DNA from: Parachlorella kessleri
Lineage: Eukaryota > Chlorophyta > Trebouxiophyceae > Chlorellales > Chlorellaceae
Direction of reading: 5' to 3'
Assembly: GCA_001598975.1 (NCBI GenBank)
Contig: BBXU01000073.1
Location: forward strand, 1-64,000
Length of the DNA: 64,000 bases
In this document: in pieces, positions 36,902 to 49,931 of the stretch
Numbering within the stretch: position 1 is the stretch's first letter
How the letters are laid out: the number at the start of each line of letters is the position of its first letter
The notes under the pieces: generated by a model
What the model was told of the DNA's origin: nothing
Seen by the model: the letters and a program-made list of their open reading frames with translations, nothing else
Databases searched by the model: none
Program-made: the position numbers and the translations under genes

Positions 36902-37914
36902 ACTAGACATAAGAGCTTGACATCCTGCCAGTGGCTAATGGCCTGTACACCAGCGCGGGCTGTATACAAGCGCTCCTTCTTTTTGCAGTGTTGGGTGCTA
37001 TTTCAGTGCGTGAGAGCAGTGAACTCGGCCCGGCTTCCTGGTGGAGGTTCATGTGCAGTTTGCCATGGTGTGCTACCTGGTAGTGGTCTTTCAATTTTTT
37101 CGCCGACATGGTCTTGCATGATACATGGTATTATTGAAAGAGGTGTCTTTGGCTTGAACCCAACCTTGGCGCTCTGTGGTGTCGGTGTCAAGGGTTTTCT
37201 TTGATGAAGAACTGGTTGTTAGTTTTCAATGCATGCTTGTACACTAGCGCTTGGGCAGCTCGTTCCCTCTGCCTCACAATGTATCCAAAAAGAAAACATT
37301 GCTGCTTGTGTGCGGATGTCTTGGCGGTATGAGCCACTCTGCTGAGCTTTTCCTACTTTGCTGTTTCTCCTTGTATTGAATTAAGAAACAGGCGGATCCT
37401 GTTTTCTGCCGCTGGGGCAGTTAAGGTTGCTGGGGTGAAAGACTTACTACAAAGCGTTGCTTACCCTTGAACGAATTGGTGTATGATCTTTTAAGGCGAG
37501 ACCTTCAGCTAGAGTCTTTGGGTTGCTGTGACTGCAACAACTGCTTCTGTAAACCACACATGTGCCATGGCACCTGTTTGCAGGCTGGGTAGCCCAGCCT
37601 CGACTTGTACTTCATCTCACTCTCTGGTCCGACCAGGCATCTACAATTGCCACATTACCCCCAACTGTGGTTGGTCCAGGAGTTTGGGTTTGCAGGTAGT
37701 CACTTCTGACGTCATTTATGACACATCCGCGAGGTCAGGAAGAAACGCGCAGGCAAGCCTGAAGTCCAGGGAGATAGATGACAAACACCAGTGACGGAGT
37801 CCTGCGTAAACTTGACCTGTAGAAGGCGGTCCAACCCTGCACCCACCCCCGCGTTACTTGGGAGAAAGCGATCATTGATAGAGAGGGCGATCGCCAGCTA
37901 GGCACACGGCCAGC
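36902..37914. other. Intergenic region before ALIX
   Basis: 3' flank of the alpha-helical protein gene and upstream region of ALIX. It is T-rich in its first half. I see no exon, RNA gene or clear repeat. Confidence 0.55.
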
Positions 37915-40900
37915 ATGGGCACCAGAGGGCCCAGCATCATGCTTGCGGTACACTGCAAGCGTGGAGAGCCCGTCGACCTTAAGGATCCCGTCCTGGAGTA
38001 CGTGTCACGTACTTACGGGCAGCAGGTAAGCCAGTGGTTTGACACGATACAGGGCTGGGCAGCACGACAAGCTGATCAGGCCCCCTGTTGTGGTGGCTGC
38101 CGTCGCTCTGCCTGCCTAAGGGAACCCTTCGTTTCAGTTCCAGCTATGTGCCTGTCTGTCTGCCTGGGGTTCGCGCTTAGTCTGTGTTACCGTTCTCAAC
38201 CCAGGTCTGCCTTCCTTGCTGACTTGCAGGCTGTGGGGGACGTGGGCGATGAGCTGGACGACGTTCAGACGAGGAGGAATGACCTTATTAATGCCAGTGG
38301 GGTGCTGCCGACTACCCGCAGCTCTCTGGCCAAGTGAGTGCATGCATCACCTTATGGGCCTAGGCTTCAACCCAGTTGGGTTGGAGTTGTCAAAACCATT
38401 GTGCGCCAGCAGCATCTGTCTTGTTAGGAGTCGCTGCAGGGGCAAGGACAGTGTTTTGGGAATGAAATGTGGAAGATTGTACACGGTTGTGGCAGGTGGG
38501 ATTGAGCTTGTTGCAAAATGCGAAGGCTGGAGGTAGTTAGGTTGGCTTGGGCTGGCAGGTGGGTGATATGGCAGCACAAGTCCCAGCCTGGGTGCAAGAT
38601 GCCTTTGTTGCAGGTATTACCGCATTCTGACGCTCATGGAGACCCGATTTCCCATCAGCAGGGGCGCGGGCAACATCCCGCTCTGTTTCGTGTGGTATGA
38701 TGCCTTCAGGTCAGCTTGCAGCTGGCTGAGCTGTTAGGTAGCCTAGGCATACGCTGCAATAGTTTGAGAGGCTGGAAGCTTGCCGAATGTGGGGGCTACG
38801 GTGAAGCCTATGATTGTGTGAAGTGCGCACCATCATAGAGGCTGCGGACAGAGGGTGGGCCCTACCTCTCCTGGTGGCCTCTGCACCGACGAGGCGGGAC
38901 GTCTGGCAGTGGTATGCCGCAGCAGCCCAGCTATTTGTGTTAATGTCTCTGTGCGCCCCCATGAACCCATACTTTGCAGGAATACCAAGCGCTCAGAGCA
39001 GTGCAACATCCACTTTGAGAAGTCAGCCATTGTGTTCAACCTGGGCGCCGTACAAAGCCAGGTGGGCAGAGGAGGCGTCACCTGTGAGCAGCGCCATCAG
39101 CCCCGCCTACTATTTGGGGCCCGAGGACACTGCAGAGGATAGGGTAGGATGTTTGCAGAGGATTTGGCAGGTTGTGTTTGGCTGTTTCGCTGCTATCAGA
39201 ATGCAGTCTGCGGGAGCTGCGGTGCAGCAGTAGGAGCAGGCCACCGTCCCTGCAAACAAACAAACCCTTGGTGTGAATGGCAGGCGGCTTTGGCAGCTGA
39301 CCGCAAGACAGAGGACGGGCTGAAGGAGAGCGCCAAGTTCTTCCAGGAGGCTGCCGGCAGCTTTGCCTTCCTGCGGGACGTGGCCTGCCTCAAGGTGGAG
39401 TCGCCGCGGCCAGTGGACATCTCCCCAGAGTGCGCCACCATGCTGGAGAAGCTCATGCTAGCGCAGGTAACCTCCTTAGTGAAGTTTGCATTATCATGGG
39501 GTCGTGGGGCGGCGCGTGTCACAAGGCGGCCATGCATACAGTGATAAGAGGCTGGACAGCAGTGTGATTCGGGGCCACCTGCACCTCATGGCGTGCAGAA
39601 CTTGAGGAGCGTTGCGTCAGGGACTGGCCTGCTGTGGAGTCTGCGGTCCATTTTTTGGTGTGGCCCAGCCAGCAGTGCCAGCCTGCCTTCCTGCAGTCCC
39701 TCACTGCCAAGTAAGCAGGTGCATTGGCCAGGGCAGGCCTCTGTTCACAGTTCCAGTCCATGGCCTGGTGCTTTCTGACCATGTCCCTGTCGTTGGCAGG
39801 CCCAGGAGTGTGTGCTGGAGACAGCTGTGTTGGGCAAGAAGAGTCCCGCCATCCTGGCTCGGCTGGCCAAGCAGGTGTCTATCTATTACGACGACTGCTC
39901 CAGGATGCTCAGCAACCCGCCCCTGAACCAGGCAAGCTACAGTGGTATAGTCCATTTTCTTGGCTTAGCCTAGTTCTCACGTGGTTTCGGACGGTAGCGT
40001 GATATGCAGTTGCGAGGGTGGGGTATGCCATACTGCGACCAACAGTGTCATGCAAGCTGGGTCTGCCTCCCTGGACGCTTACTGTTGGAGCGTGGAGCAC
40101 CTAGCCACTATATGGCTTGGCACTCTTCCCAGCCTGAGCAAGCCACTGCTGTATGCGGGCACACCTGTGGCAACGTCAAGTGAGATTGCCCTGCCAGCAC
40201 CCTTGTTTGTTAGGCGAAAACCCCCGCTGCTGGTAAGCGCAGCGGGCTGACCCTAACTTGTCTGGAACCTTGCCTGCAGCACTTCGACCGCTCTTGGCTC
40301 TCACATGCGACGGTCAAGGGCATGCTGTACGAGGCTGAGTCGCTGATGCAGAGCGGCGCGGCTTTTCGGACCAGCGAGGATATTGACGGCGTGGCTAAGG
40401 AGATCGCCAGGCTGCGGGTATGGAAGGCAGCATGGGCCTTGGTCAGTGGTGCCTGCGGGTGTGTTGGATCACTGTAATGGGCTTTAAGCGGGCGGGGTTG
40501 CTCCCTGACGGGGAGGGGTTCAAGCGGGGGAAGGGTGCCTCTGTTGCTATGGGTGGACAGTGGACTTGCACTGAGGCAGCGGACACTCGCACCTGCTTCA
40601 GCAGGTGCGCCACCATGGGCATGCCGTGTTTCCAAGCCTGGCTGTTGAGTGGTGGCCTCGACTTTGCAACTGGCACCACTCGCTGGTACGGCCCTAAACC
40701 TGCCCCTGTCCCCACTCCCTGGCCGCAGACGGTGCTGGCGCTGCTGGCCAACTGCAAGCGGGAGGCCAAGAACGCGTCGCGCGAGCTCCAGGAGGCGGCC
40801 CAGGCCAAGGAGGAGGCCGCCGTCAACCGGCTGGCTAGGGCAGAGAAGGAGAACGCAACCGTGTACCTGCAGCGGGTGCCCAACGACGCAGACCTGGCGG

Positions 40901-43900
40901 CGGTGGCGCCTGCGTCGCTGGTCAAGTCGGTGCAGCCGGCGGACCTGCGGCCCGCGGGGGAGGAGAGCGGCATGTTTGGCGGGGTGATCCCGGAGTCCAG
41001 GTGAATCGCTGGCGGGGCCGGGGGGGCGTTAGAGGGGCGTGCAAGTGTGGGTATGAGATTGCAAGGCGCGGAAGCGGATGGAGACACGCGGTCAGACTAG
41101 ACACGCGGTCAGTACATTGCTTGGCTTGCATTGTGTTTGACTTGGCGTGGCCTCTGGATGACCCTCCTTAGTACCTTTTTATCTTGGACCAGGAGCCCTC
41201 TGAGCGTAGTGCACAGGGCGCCTCTGCGTAAACACACCAAGGTGTGCAGCATTGACAGGTTGATGTCCACTCCCGGCCCCCTTGTCTTGCAGCGCGCGGT
41301 CTCTCTCCAAGTACACCGACATGGTGGACAGCCTGATCCGGACACAGCTGGACAAGCTTGCGGCCGCCTCGGATGACGCGCGGCTGCGGCTGAGGGAGTG
41401 GGAGCTGCCAGAGGTGGGCTGGGAGCTGCTCGACTTCTCCTTTCTTCTTCCTGCAGACTACCCTAGCAGCTGGGTGCATGCAGTGCATGGTGTTAGGGGC
41501 GCTGTCCCTGCCAATGTGGAAAGGCTTGTTGTACGGCCGCCTGGCACCGCTGCCCTGCCGTTTGGCACCAGCCTGCACTGCCAGACTGGGACTGTGGTGT
41601 GCCTCATGCCCCAACAATGAGAACTGTTTTGGTAACCTGGGTGCAGTGCCTACAAGCCCTGGATGCGAGGAGCACGGCGGCGCTGCCCGACGCTGTGAGG
41701 GTGGAGCTGGAGAGTGTGCAGGATGCTGGGGGGGCGGGCCATCTGCAGGACCTGGTGGCACAGATCAGGGTAAGAGGGTGGGCAGTGCCTGTCCGGGCTG
41801 TCTAATAGCACTGGCGGACACTGCCAGGCGCGTGTGGTGTGCTAGAGTGACCTGCGATGCACTTACTGACACTTGAAACTGGGCCGAGCGTGGGCTTTTG
41901 CGGCCGGCAGACGGCCAAGTCCAAACTGGCTGGCAGGTTGCCTAGGCTCTCCTTCCCAGGTTGTCAGTCCTGGCCTACAACATGGCAGGATGGGTGCAAG
42001 TTAGCTCCTTTAGTAGCAGGGGCAAAGGGGGGCCTGTGTGGCTGCAGGAGCTCAAGCGTGTGGCTGGTGAGGAGCTCAATCAGTGCGAGGTGGACCTGGA
42101 TGCAGAGGCCAGGGAGGACGATGAGCTGAGGTTAGTCGTTGCTGGCATACGCAAGGGATGCTACGGCAGGGACGTCAGAATTTTCCTTCACCGCTGCCGG
42201 TTGGCGGCCATTGCTGGCATAGTGTGCGTGTTGGTTGGCTGCCGGGTGTTGATCATGTAGCAGGCTTGCAGAGCCCACAGTAGAGCCTTTGGCAAGCGGT
42301 GTGGTGGCGGCAATGGCGGGTGTAGGAGTGTAGGGCCGACAACCCGATCTCATACTGCTGCTGATGGGGCCCTTGCATGTGTATCATCCCCTCGCCCACA
42401 GGGCCCACTACGCTGCTCGCTGGACGAGGACTCCGTCCGCGCAGCTGACGCGCGTGATGCGTGACAAGGTTCAGGGCTACCGCTCCAACCTGAGCGTTGC
42501 CGGCGACAGCGACACGCGGTAGGTGGTTGCGGCTGGAATGGCATGAAGGCTGTTGTGGCCCCTCTGCGGTTGGGGCTTGTTGACGCTGCTGCAAGCGGTG
42601 GTGTGGTGTGCGTAGCCGTCCCTGCCACGTCCTTGCAGCGGTTCACAAAGCCAGGAGGCTGGTGGTCAGCCGGTGCGTGAGCAGCATTGCGCTTGCGTTG
42701 TCACGGGCTTCCTCATGCCCTTCTCTGCCGCAGGTTGGAGCAGAGGCTTGCCGCTGAGTCTGCCGCCTTCGCGGCGCTAGACCCAGAGGCCGCCGCGGCT
42801 CAGATGCCACGCCTCCAGGCCCCCATGCTCAGGTTTGTCGACGCTCAGACCTGCTCAATGAGTCTCAGCATGCCTGAGACATTTAGTTGCCTTCCTGGCG
42901 TTCTTGCTGTGGGTTGGGTTGCTCATGTCTGGCTCCCTTGGGTGGCGTGAGGAGCATGGGGCTCTGTCAGCCGCGCAGCTGCCCTTATAGTAGCCCAATC
43001 GTTGCCCATACCACTTAGCAAGGCAAAGCAGCCAGCAGATTGCCGCCACGGCGCGGGTGGTGGTACTTCAGCAAGGCTTGGGCTTCTCGTTGCAATACCT
43101 GTTCATGTGGTGCATATGTTGTTGGGTGCAGCGTGGACAACATGGAGCCCGCCACGATTGTGGCCACCCTGCGACAGGCCCTGGAGAGCCTGGCCACGTT
43201 GTCCAGCCAGCGGGCGGCCCTGGAAGAGGCGTTGAAGGCAAGTTGTGCGGTGGGCAAGGCAGGGCTGCTTGCGTAGGCATGGGTTGACATGTGACAGGTA
43301 GGGCGGTAGCGGTGGGTTGCCAGTTCTGGGGACAACCTTAGCCAAGGGGGGACACAATGCAGGCCTGAGAGTACTACTTGGTAGTGACATATGGGTGCAG
43401 TGGCGGCAGAGCAGCATTTGGCTTGACGCTGCTACCAGGTGACGTGAGCATGCTGGCTGCTGTGGCGTGTGGGTGTTGCAGGAGCAGAAGAACAAGGACA
43501 ACATCCTGCCCAAGCTGATGGCGGGGGGTGCGGGGGAGCCGGGGGACGCGCTGTTCAAGGAGGAGCTGAAGAAGTATGATGAGCTGGTCAAGGAGGTGAG
43601 GGACCAGCAGCAGGGCGAGCTTGGCGGGTTTTGAATCGGCAGCTGCAGCGGAAGCACAGCGGCAGGGTGCACGAGCCCGGTGCTGGAAGGTGGCTGTGCG
43701 GGTGCACCCTGACGAAGGGGCCGCTGTAGTCATGCCGGCCCTGTAGCCTTCCGAAGGCATGCGGTAGCACAGCTGGGAGAGTAGCTGCTCGCGACCCAGA
43801 TCATGTTTCTCCTGCTTAGGTTTCTCTGCAGGAGGTGGGCTTAGGCCAGCCCCTTGTCATGTTGCTTTCTTATCATGCCTGTCTGTAGCCTAGCTGCCAG

Positions 43901-46212
43901 GCATGGAATGCATGCGCCGGTGGTGGTGCTCGTTGAATCATACATCTCTCCGAGTTCTTGTTACACCCCACTTTCCCAGGTGGACGCCAACATCGACAGC
44001 CAGGCCCAGGTTCTGGAAGTGATCGCTCGCAACCAGGAAGCCTACCGCACCGCGTACGGCTACAACGAGTGGCGCAAGTCCTGTGAGGTCAGTCGTGGTG
44101 CTGTGGCCGCTGGCACTGCTGTTTTGAAGAATCCCTGGCCAGTGAGCTTGCTCATGCCAGCTGGCCACCTGTGGTTAGTAGCCCACAGGTGCCTCAGTGT
44201 GCACCCTGTGTTAGTGACTGGCACAGTTGCCCTGCGTTGGTCCTGGACCATTCCATGACCGACCTGCTGGCAGCCCCTTTGGGTGGTGCCCTTGCCTAGG
44301 GCGTGTTGTGTGCGTGGGTGTGTGCAGGTGGCGGCGCAGGACATCCGCAAGGGTGTGGCTACCTATGCTGAGCTGCGCGACAACCTGTCGGAAGGGCTGC
44401 GCTTCTATACCAGCCTGCAGGTGGGTGGTCCCTTATCCCTTCTGTGCGACATGGATGCCATGTAGTAGGCTTGCTCGCGGCCTTGAGCCTAGCACACAGT
44501 TACTTCCTGTTTGTGTGCCTCAGGTACACAGTGGTCATTTTATAGCTCTTCCTGGGGGTGTTGGAAGGAGCCGCAGAGAAGCGCACTTCCTTCTCTGCAT
44601 CATCTATGGGTGGAAGTACCAAGCTGTGCCAACAGATGCCGAGGCGCAGTACAATAAGCTAGCTGCAATGCGCTCTAGCTTAACCCCACGGGCTATTTGG
44701 CGCAGCTTGTGAGGTATCTGAGGTAGTCATTGTGCGCTTATGTCGCTGCAGGAGGCAATAGCTACCTTGAGGCAGCAAGTGGGAGATCATTGCATGACAC
44801 GCAAAATACAAAGGTATGTGCACCTTGGGTTTGCGCGCTTGCTGGCTTTCATTCTTCTCTTGGCACTTAGCCAGGGTCTGCCAGAGCTGCAAGCTTTACA
44901 GCCCCTCGGGTAGCCTGCAGGCAAAAATTGAGGCCTGCATGTTGGGTGGGCAAGGCACGAAGGGCCCTGTCTCGGCAAATCCACCACCCAATGGGCGCGG
45001 GCTTGACAGGCAGTGTTGCCTGGGTGAAGCACGCTGAAACCCATTCAGGGAATTGGCGCTGTGCGATCTTGTAAGTATGAATTGTTGCAGGGATGACATC
45101 ATTGATGACCTCAAGCGCCAGGCCGACCAGCAGGCCACGGAGGCCCAGCAGCGTGCTGAGCAGCAGATGGCCGCGCTCAAGCTGGCAGAGAGCCAGGCAG
45201 CCGCGCAGGCAGCGGCTGCTACTGCGGCTGCAGCGGCGCCGCCGCCGCCCCCGCCATCTGCTCATGCGCCCGCTGCGGCACCTGCCGCGGGCGGCGCGCC
45301 CTCGCCACCACCTTCACAGCACCCACAGCAGCAGCAGCAGCAGGGCGGCGGGGCTTCTGGGGGGTATGGAGCGTACCCACCGCCCTCCTATGGGTCTGGT
45401 GGCTATGGGGCGCCCGGGGGTTACCAGGTGGGGCTTTCCACCCTTTAGGTCCATCGTGGTGGGTTGGTGTCAGCATGGGCCACCTGGGTATGCTAGGATC
45501 CTTGCAGCTGTGCAAGATGGTTTCTTGCTTACTCATACTGCTCGCTTGAGGCATTCTGGACAGCAGGGGGACAGCAGGGACCATGTGCCGGTGCCAGGAT
45601 AAGAAACCACTGCAGAGGGGCACGCGTCAAAATTCTCGCTGCTTGCCTCATGTGGGAGTGCCTGACCAGGGATTATGCTGCTCCCGCTTTGCCTCCCCGC
45701 AGCAGCCCATGCCCCATGCCAGCTACTACCAGCCACCCTACGGAGGCTACGCTCCCCCGCCTCCTGCGGCTCCTGCATACCCCGGAGGCCCACCGCCGCC
45801 CCCCTACTACCAGGGTGGCTACCCCCAGCAGCCCACCTTCCCCCAGGTAGGCTTACACATCAGCACGCCACCGTTGCCTCCTTGTTTGAACAGCTACTGT
45901 ACAGGCTTTGGTTAGGGCTGTTTGGTCCGGTGGGCCTAGGCTTGAACTTTGCGCGGAAATGTACTGATGTGTCAAGAGCCGCGTTGCGAGATTTGTCTGC
46001 ACCTCCGATGGTGCAGATGGGTGGTAGCTTTGAACCCAGCGTCCTGTGCATCTGTGTGATTGTTGCAGGCGCAGTACAGGCAAGGGTATGACAACTATGG
46101 CCCTCCCCCGGCTTATGGTGGCGGGTATGGCAGCACGCCGCCACCACCACAGCAGCAAGGCAGCAGTGACTGGTCTCAACAACAACAGCAGTACCAGCAG
46201 GGGCGGTCCTAG
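37915..46212 (+). CDS. ALIX: BRO1-domain ESCRT adaptor ALIX
   Basis: About 21 exons give roughly 930 residues. The BRO1 domain (about 1-400) shows LAVHCKRGEPVDLKDPVLEY, LMETRFPISRGAGNIPLCFV, YDAFRNTKRSEQCNIHFEKS, AIVFNLGAVQSQ, ESAKFFQEAAGSFAFLRD and CVLETAVLGKKSPAILARLA. A long helical V domain follows (for example LSKYTDMVDSLIRTQLDKLA and RDKVQGYRSNLSVAGDS). A Pro/Gly/Tyr/Gln-rich tail ends QQQGRS. This is the complete ALIX/Bro1 layout, an ESCRT-III adaptor for multivesicular-body sorting and membrane scission. Two introns have GC donors: 39932-40279 and 43238-43481. The tail carries proline-rich PPPSY/PPPAY motifs in place of any clear animal-type late-domain partner sites. Confidence 0.93.
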
Positions 46213-46317
46213 GTGGCATAGTTGCCCCGCAATGGATGCCTGCGACTTGTTTCATGTGGATAGCCACGCTGGAGTTCCCTCCGTGTGGCTTAAGAGGAGA
46301 GGGCAAGACGACCATTG

Positions 46318-46390
46318 CTGATGGTGGCAGGGAGTGGGCACAGAGAGAAAGGGTTGAAGTGTATTGACAGGGCTGACGCAGTTATGCCCG
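46318..46390 (-). repeat. Dispersed repeat, partial copy
   Basis: The reverse complement reads CTGCGTCAGCCCTGTCAATA and CCCACTCCCTGCCACCAT, the core and 3' end of the family. Confidence 0.6.
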
Positions 46391-47085
46391 TGTGTTCGGT
46401 GCCGTTACAAGGGTTTGCATGCGGAATGGGAGCATGTGTGCAAACTTCCGTGGGCTCCAGTGACCTGTGGTGGTGGGCTTGTCATCTGGGTCTATGTCGT
46501 CTACATAATCCGTCCTGAGGTACGCGGGTCAGTCATGTGCACTTGTATTTACATAGCTACAAGCTTTTGCCAACCAGGTAGCAACTGGTGTAGCCCAGAA
46601 CACCCTGCGGGGTAAGACCCTGTGCCCATGATGGTACAGCCACGAAGTCCACAGGCACAGTACAGACACACAGCCTTACAACTCCTATCACATGAAGTAG
46701 CTCTTTTTCAGTAGCAGCACCTGCACAGTACAGCGAGTCCCAATGAGAGGTCCAATGAGAGGTGAGCTGCAACCTCTTGGTCAACAGAGGGCAGGCGGGG
46801 TCGCACGTCCAAAGCTTCAACAGCAATGCGCGCGGCATAAAGTCAGAGGAGGCCCGGCGTAAGCAGTACTACTGTAGTACTGAGGAAAGTAGACGGTGGC
46901 TCGCAGACATACAGCATCTAGCAGCCAGAGTCGTAACCTCACCCAATACCGCATATGGTGCTAGATAACACAACCTGCCAAGAAAAAACGGAAAGAAACA
47001 ACAGGGCAGATGAAACGCTACAGCCAGTTTACATTCATGAAGCATGCACCACCTTCGCTTCAAGCAAATTTTTACAGAATACTGC

Positions 47086-47205
47086 GGGGAAACCTACTAG
47101 TTGAAGCTCAGGCACGACTCAGGAACATACTTGCATCTAGCCCTATAAGTACATTTCAGCCTTATCTCCTCCTTGTTCGCATAACCTGCCAGCCATACTA
47201 AAAAC
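47086..47205 (+). repeat. Dispersed 120-bp repeat copy
   Basis: GGGGAAACCTACTAGTTGAA, CTCAGGCACGACTCAGGAAC, TTGCATCTAGCCCTATAAGT and AACCTGCCAGCCATACTAAA follow the consensus over its full length. Confidence 0.8.
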
Positions 47206-48101
47206 AGTACCTTGTTTGACTGTGCCGGCCGTTGTGACCAAGCACCTACAAGGCTTAAGACTGCTGGCCTTCATGTCACACTCATAGTAACATCAGTTAC
47301 ACTAGCCCTGCAGCACCACGAAGGATGTGTACGTGGTGTGGGACACCCACTTGTGTCGGGGTCAATTGCAAGTTCACCTTCACAACCTAGTCCCTAGCAA
47401 GCATGGTGCGTCTCTCTGCCAGGCCCTTGTGAGCTGGGTATCAAGGGTAAGCGCTGGGAAGTGCCTCTGACACTCGCACCTTTGCTGCAGGGCCCGGGGG
47501 GTTGTTGCCGCGATGATGAGGAGTGAGGCATATGCTGCTTGAGGTAAGAGGGCGATTGGTACGGCTGCACCTGGAAAGCTGGGCTCTCCAGCTTGAAGAT
47601 CCTCTCTAGGCGTGCCACATCGGATAGCAACTGGGCCAGCTTTGAAACTGGCTGCTGGTCTGCAGATCCAGTGATCAAAAGCCTGGCTTGCCGAGATTTG
47701 CTGGCCAGGCATTTTGAGTGCAGGGGTCTTTGTGCCTGGGACGGCTGCAGGAGCCCATAGGCGCCCATTTGCACAATCTGGTCAATGCTATCGACAGAAC
47801 GTGGGACAATTTAGGAGTTATCTAGTTGCTGACGTGGATGCTGAGCTGGCATTGGCTTCCGACTTCAGCTCCAGGGCAGCGCGCGAGCTCCAATCGATCC
47901 AATGGAAGGGTTTAACTTACAAAATTGAAGCTCATGACCAGAAACGACACTCTGGAAATAATGCTGTAAGTAGGACACCTCGTCGTGAAACCCTCCCTTA
48001 CGCGCGCCTTTTTCGGCTGCGAGAAACATACACTGGTGTCGTGCCTGTCGCGCTCGTAACACGAAAGCACGTTCCTCTTGCCCTTTTTCAGACAAGAAGT
48101 C

Positions 48102-49931
48102 ATGGACACCGTTCCCGGAGGCCTTCCCGGAGGCAAGGATGTGGGCGGGGTACCTCGCCTGCTCAGCATAACGGTTCAGTCGCTTTCGCCTGGCCAGCTC
48201 CCAGCCATGGGACCCACCCCTGCTATGGTGAACACGGTTTGGGGCGGTAGTCCCCTGGGAGGCGGCTTGGCTGGTGCTGTGCCATGTGGGACGCAGCTAG
48301 CCACCACTGGTGTGCCTGGTTAGTGTCTGCCGGCTTGCTTTGGTCACACAGTTGTCTGCCTGACTTGCAGAGCGCATGTGTCCTTGTACTTAGCACTGAC
48401 TGCGTTCTAGCAGCAACCCCTTCTCACCACGCCCGCCACCGCTGCTTTTGCAGGTCTCGTGGGCGCCCTGGGAGCCCCAGCAACGCTAAGCGAGGAAATG
48501 GTGGAGGAAGGGGAGGAGAAGGACAGACCAGGTGGGGCATATTTGTGCTACGCACCAATCCGTGCACCTTTCCAAGGAGCACTGCCTTCACACTGCCTTC
48601 AGATGTTGGCATCACCAAGACGCAACCATGAACGGGGGTGCCTGCATTCGCAGCGGGCGTCAAAGGGGGCTTGAAAGGGTGGCACGCGCTGGTGGTGTCC
48701 AACTACATATTGTTGCCCATGGTACCTACCGCTGGATCCATGTACTGGTCGCCCCGCATGCCTCCCTTGCAGCCCATCACAGTACTGCGTGCGCGCGGTA
48801 CTATGCGCTACTCACCGCCCACCTTGAGCACGAGACCTCTCCTTTCCCACAGCTTCCAAGCAAGAGCAGGACAGCTCGGAATGAAGCGGTGGCAGCAAAG
48901 GGCGTCCAGCTGGCACAGCAGGATCGCGTCAGCATTGAGGCTGGGGTGGCGGAGCGGCTGACAGGGACGCAGATTGGCAGCCTGTTCAGGGCACGCCACA
49001 GCCGCAGGAACAGCCTCAAAAAGAAGGTGGCCAACCTGCAGAAGCAGCAGCAGTGCAGGGAGCTCACTCGCAGGGAGAAGTACGAGCTGCACTTTGGGGA
49101 GAAGTCGCTGCAGGTGATGGAGCAGTACTGGGACCTGCCCAGGGAGGCGCCAGCAGCAGCAGCAGCCGACATCGACATGGTCCAGGAGCAGCTTCAGGAC
49201 TCGCGCACTCAGCTGCAGGAGCGCGACCGCAAGCGGGCAGCAGCCTCGGCCAGCAAGGCAGCTGTTGCTGGTCGTGAGGAGGCCAAGCGCCAGGCGGCAG
49301 AGGAGAAGGAGGCGGTCGCCAAGGCGAGTAGGGATTTGCAGAAGACACACTACCAAGCTGGTGGCTGGTTCTTGGATCTTGTGGTTTGTGGGCATAGTAC
49401 ATCCTGGCTTGTTGTTGGCCCCACTTGGGGGACTCACAACAGCATGGTCAGGTGGCGGTATGCTGTAAGACTAGACTAGACTAAGCTGGTGGCTGCAACC
49501 CAGAGTGCATATGAAGTGCACGGGGCCATTCTATCTCCTGCATTGGCCGCTTTCTCGTGGCCTTATTTCGTTGTTGCGTTTGCACAGCCTGGATGGCTCA
49601 CCAGCATGTCTGCAGGTGGAAGGGGGCAGGGCCCCACCTGGGCAGGGGGCTCCGAGGGGGGCAGGGTCGGCTGCTGCTGGCTTCATGGTGCTGACCAGTG
49701 CTTTGCGTGCCTAGGCTGCAGAGGAGGCGGATGGATGATTTGCAGATGGAGGCCCTCGAGCTGCGCTTGGCCAGGGAGAGGTGGTGGGCGGAGGAGGCAG
49801 CGGAGCAGGCAGCTGGACGCAGGGCTATGCAAAGCAGCTTTGCAGCCGCCCTGACCGCAATGACGGGGTGCTTGCAGCGCTTGATGGCTGTGCTTGAGAA
49901 GGAGGGCTGGGGGTCGCAGCCTGAGCCGTGA
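48102..49931 (+). CDS. Coiled-coil protein of unknown function
   Basis: Four exons (48102-48318, 48454-48531, 48773-49323, 49722-49931) give 351 residues in phase. The N-terminal 70 residues are Gly/Pro-rich (MDTVPGGLPGGKDVGGVPRL). A short acidic patch (EEMVEEGEEKD) follows, then a long basic and helical region (LTGTQIGSLFRARHSRRNSL, KKKVANLQKQQQCRELTRRE) and a coiled coil rich in Ala, Gln, Arg and Glu up to the C-terminus. I recognise no family. The last intron, 49324-49721, would use a GC donor (GCGAGT); it restores phase exactly and keeps the coiled coil going. The true start could lie upstream, since the first exon follows a pyrimidine-rich TTTTTCAG. Confidence 0.6.

Larger units (their letters stand above)
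46213..48101. other. Intergenic region with two repeat copies
   Basis: Contains a minus-strand repeat copy near 46318-46390 and a plus-strand copy at 47086-47205. A plus-strand open frame at 47714-48250 overlaps the start of the next gene in another frame and was not called. No other gene is seen. Confidence 0.5.

Noticed and set aside
47714..48250. 178-codon open frame overlapping the start of the coiled-coil gene
   Set aside because: Composition is irregular, there is no homology, and the other frame joins cleanly in phase to the downstream exons.
48808..49437. 209-codon Leu-rich minus-strand frame
   Set aside because: Antisense shadow of the Gln/Lys-rich coiled-coil exon on the plus strand.
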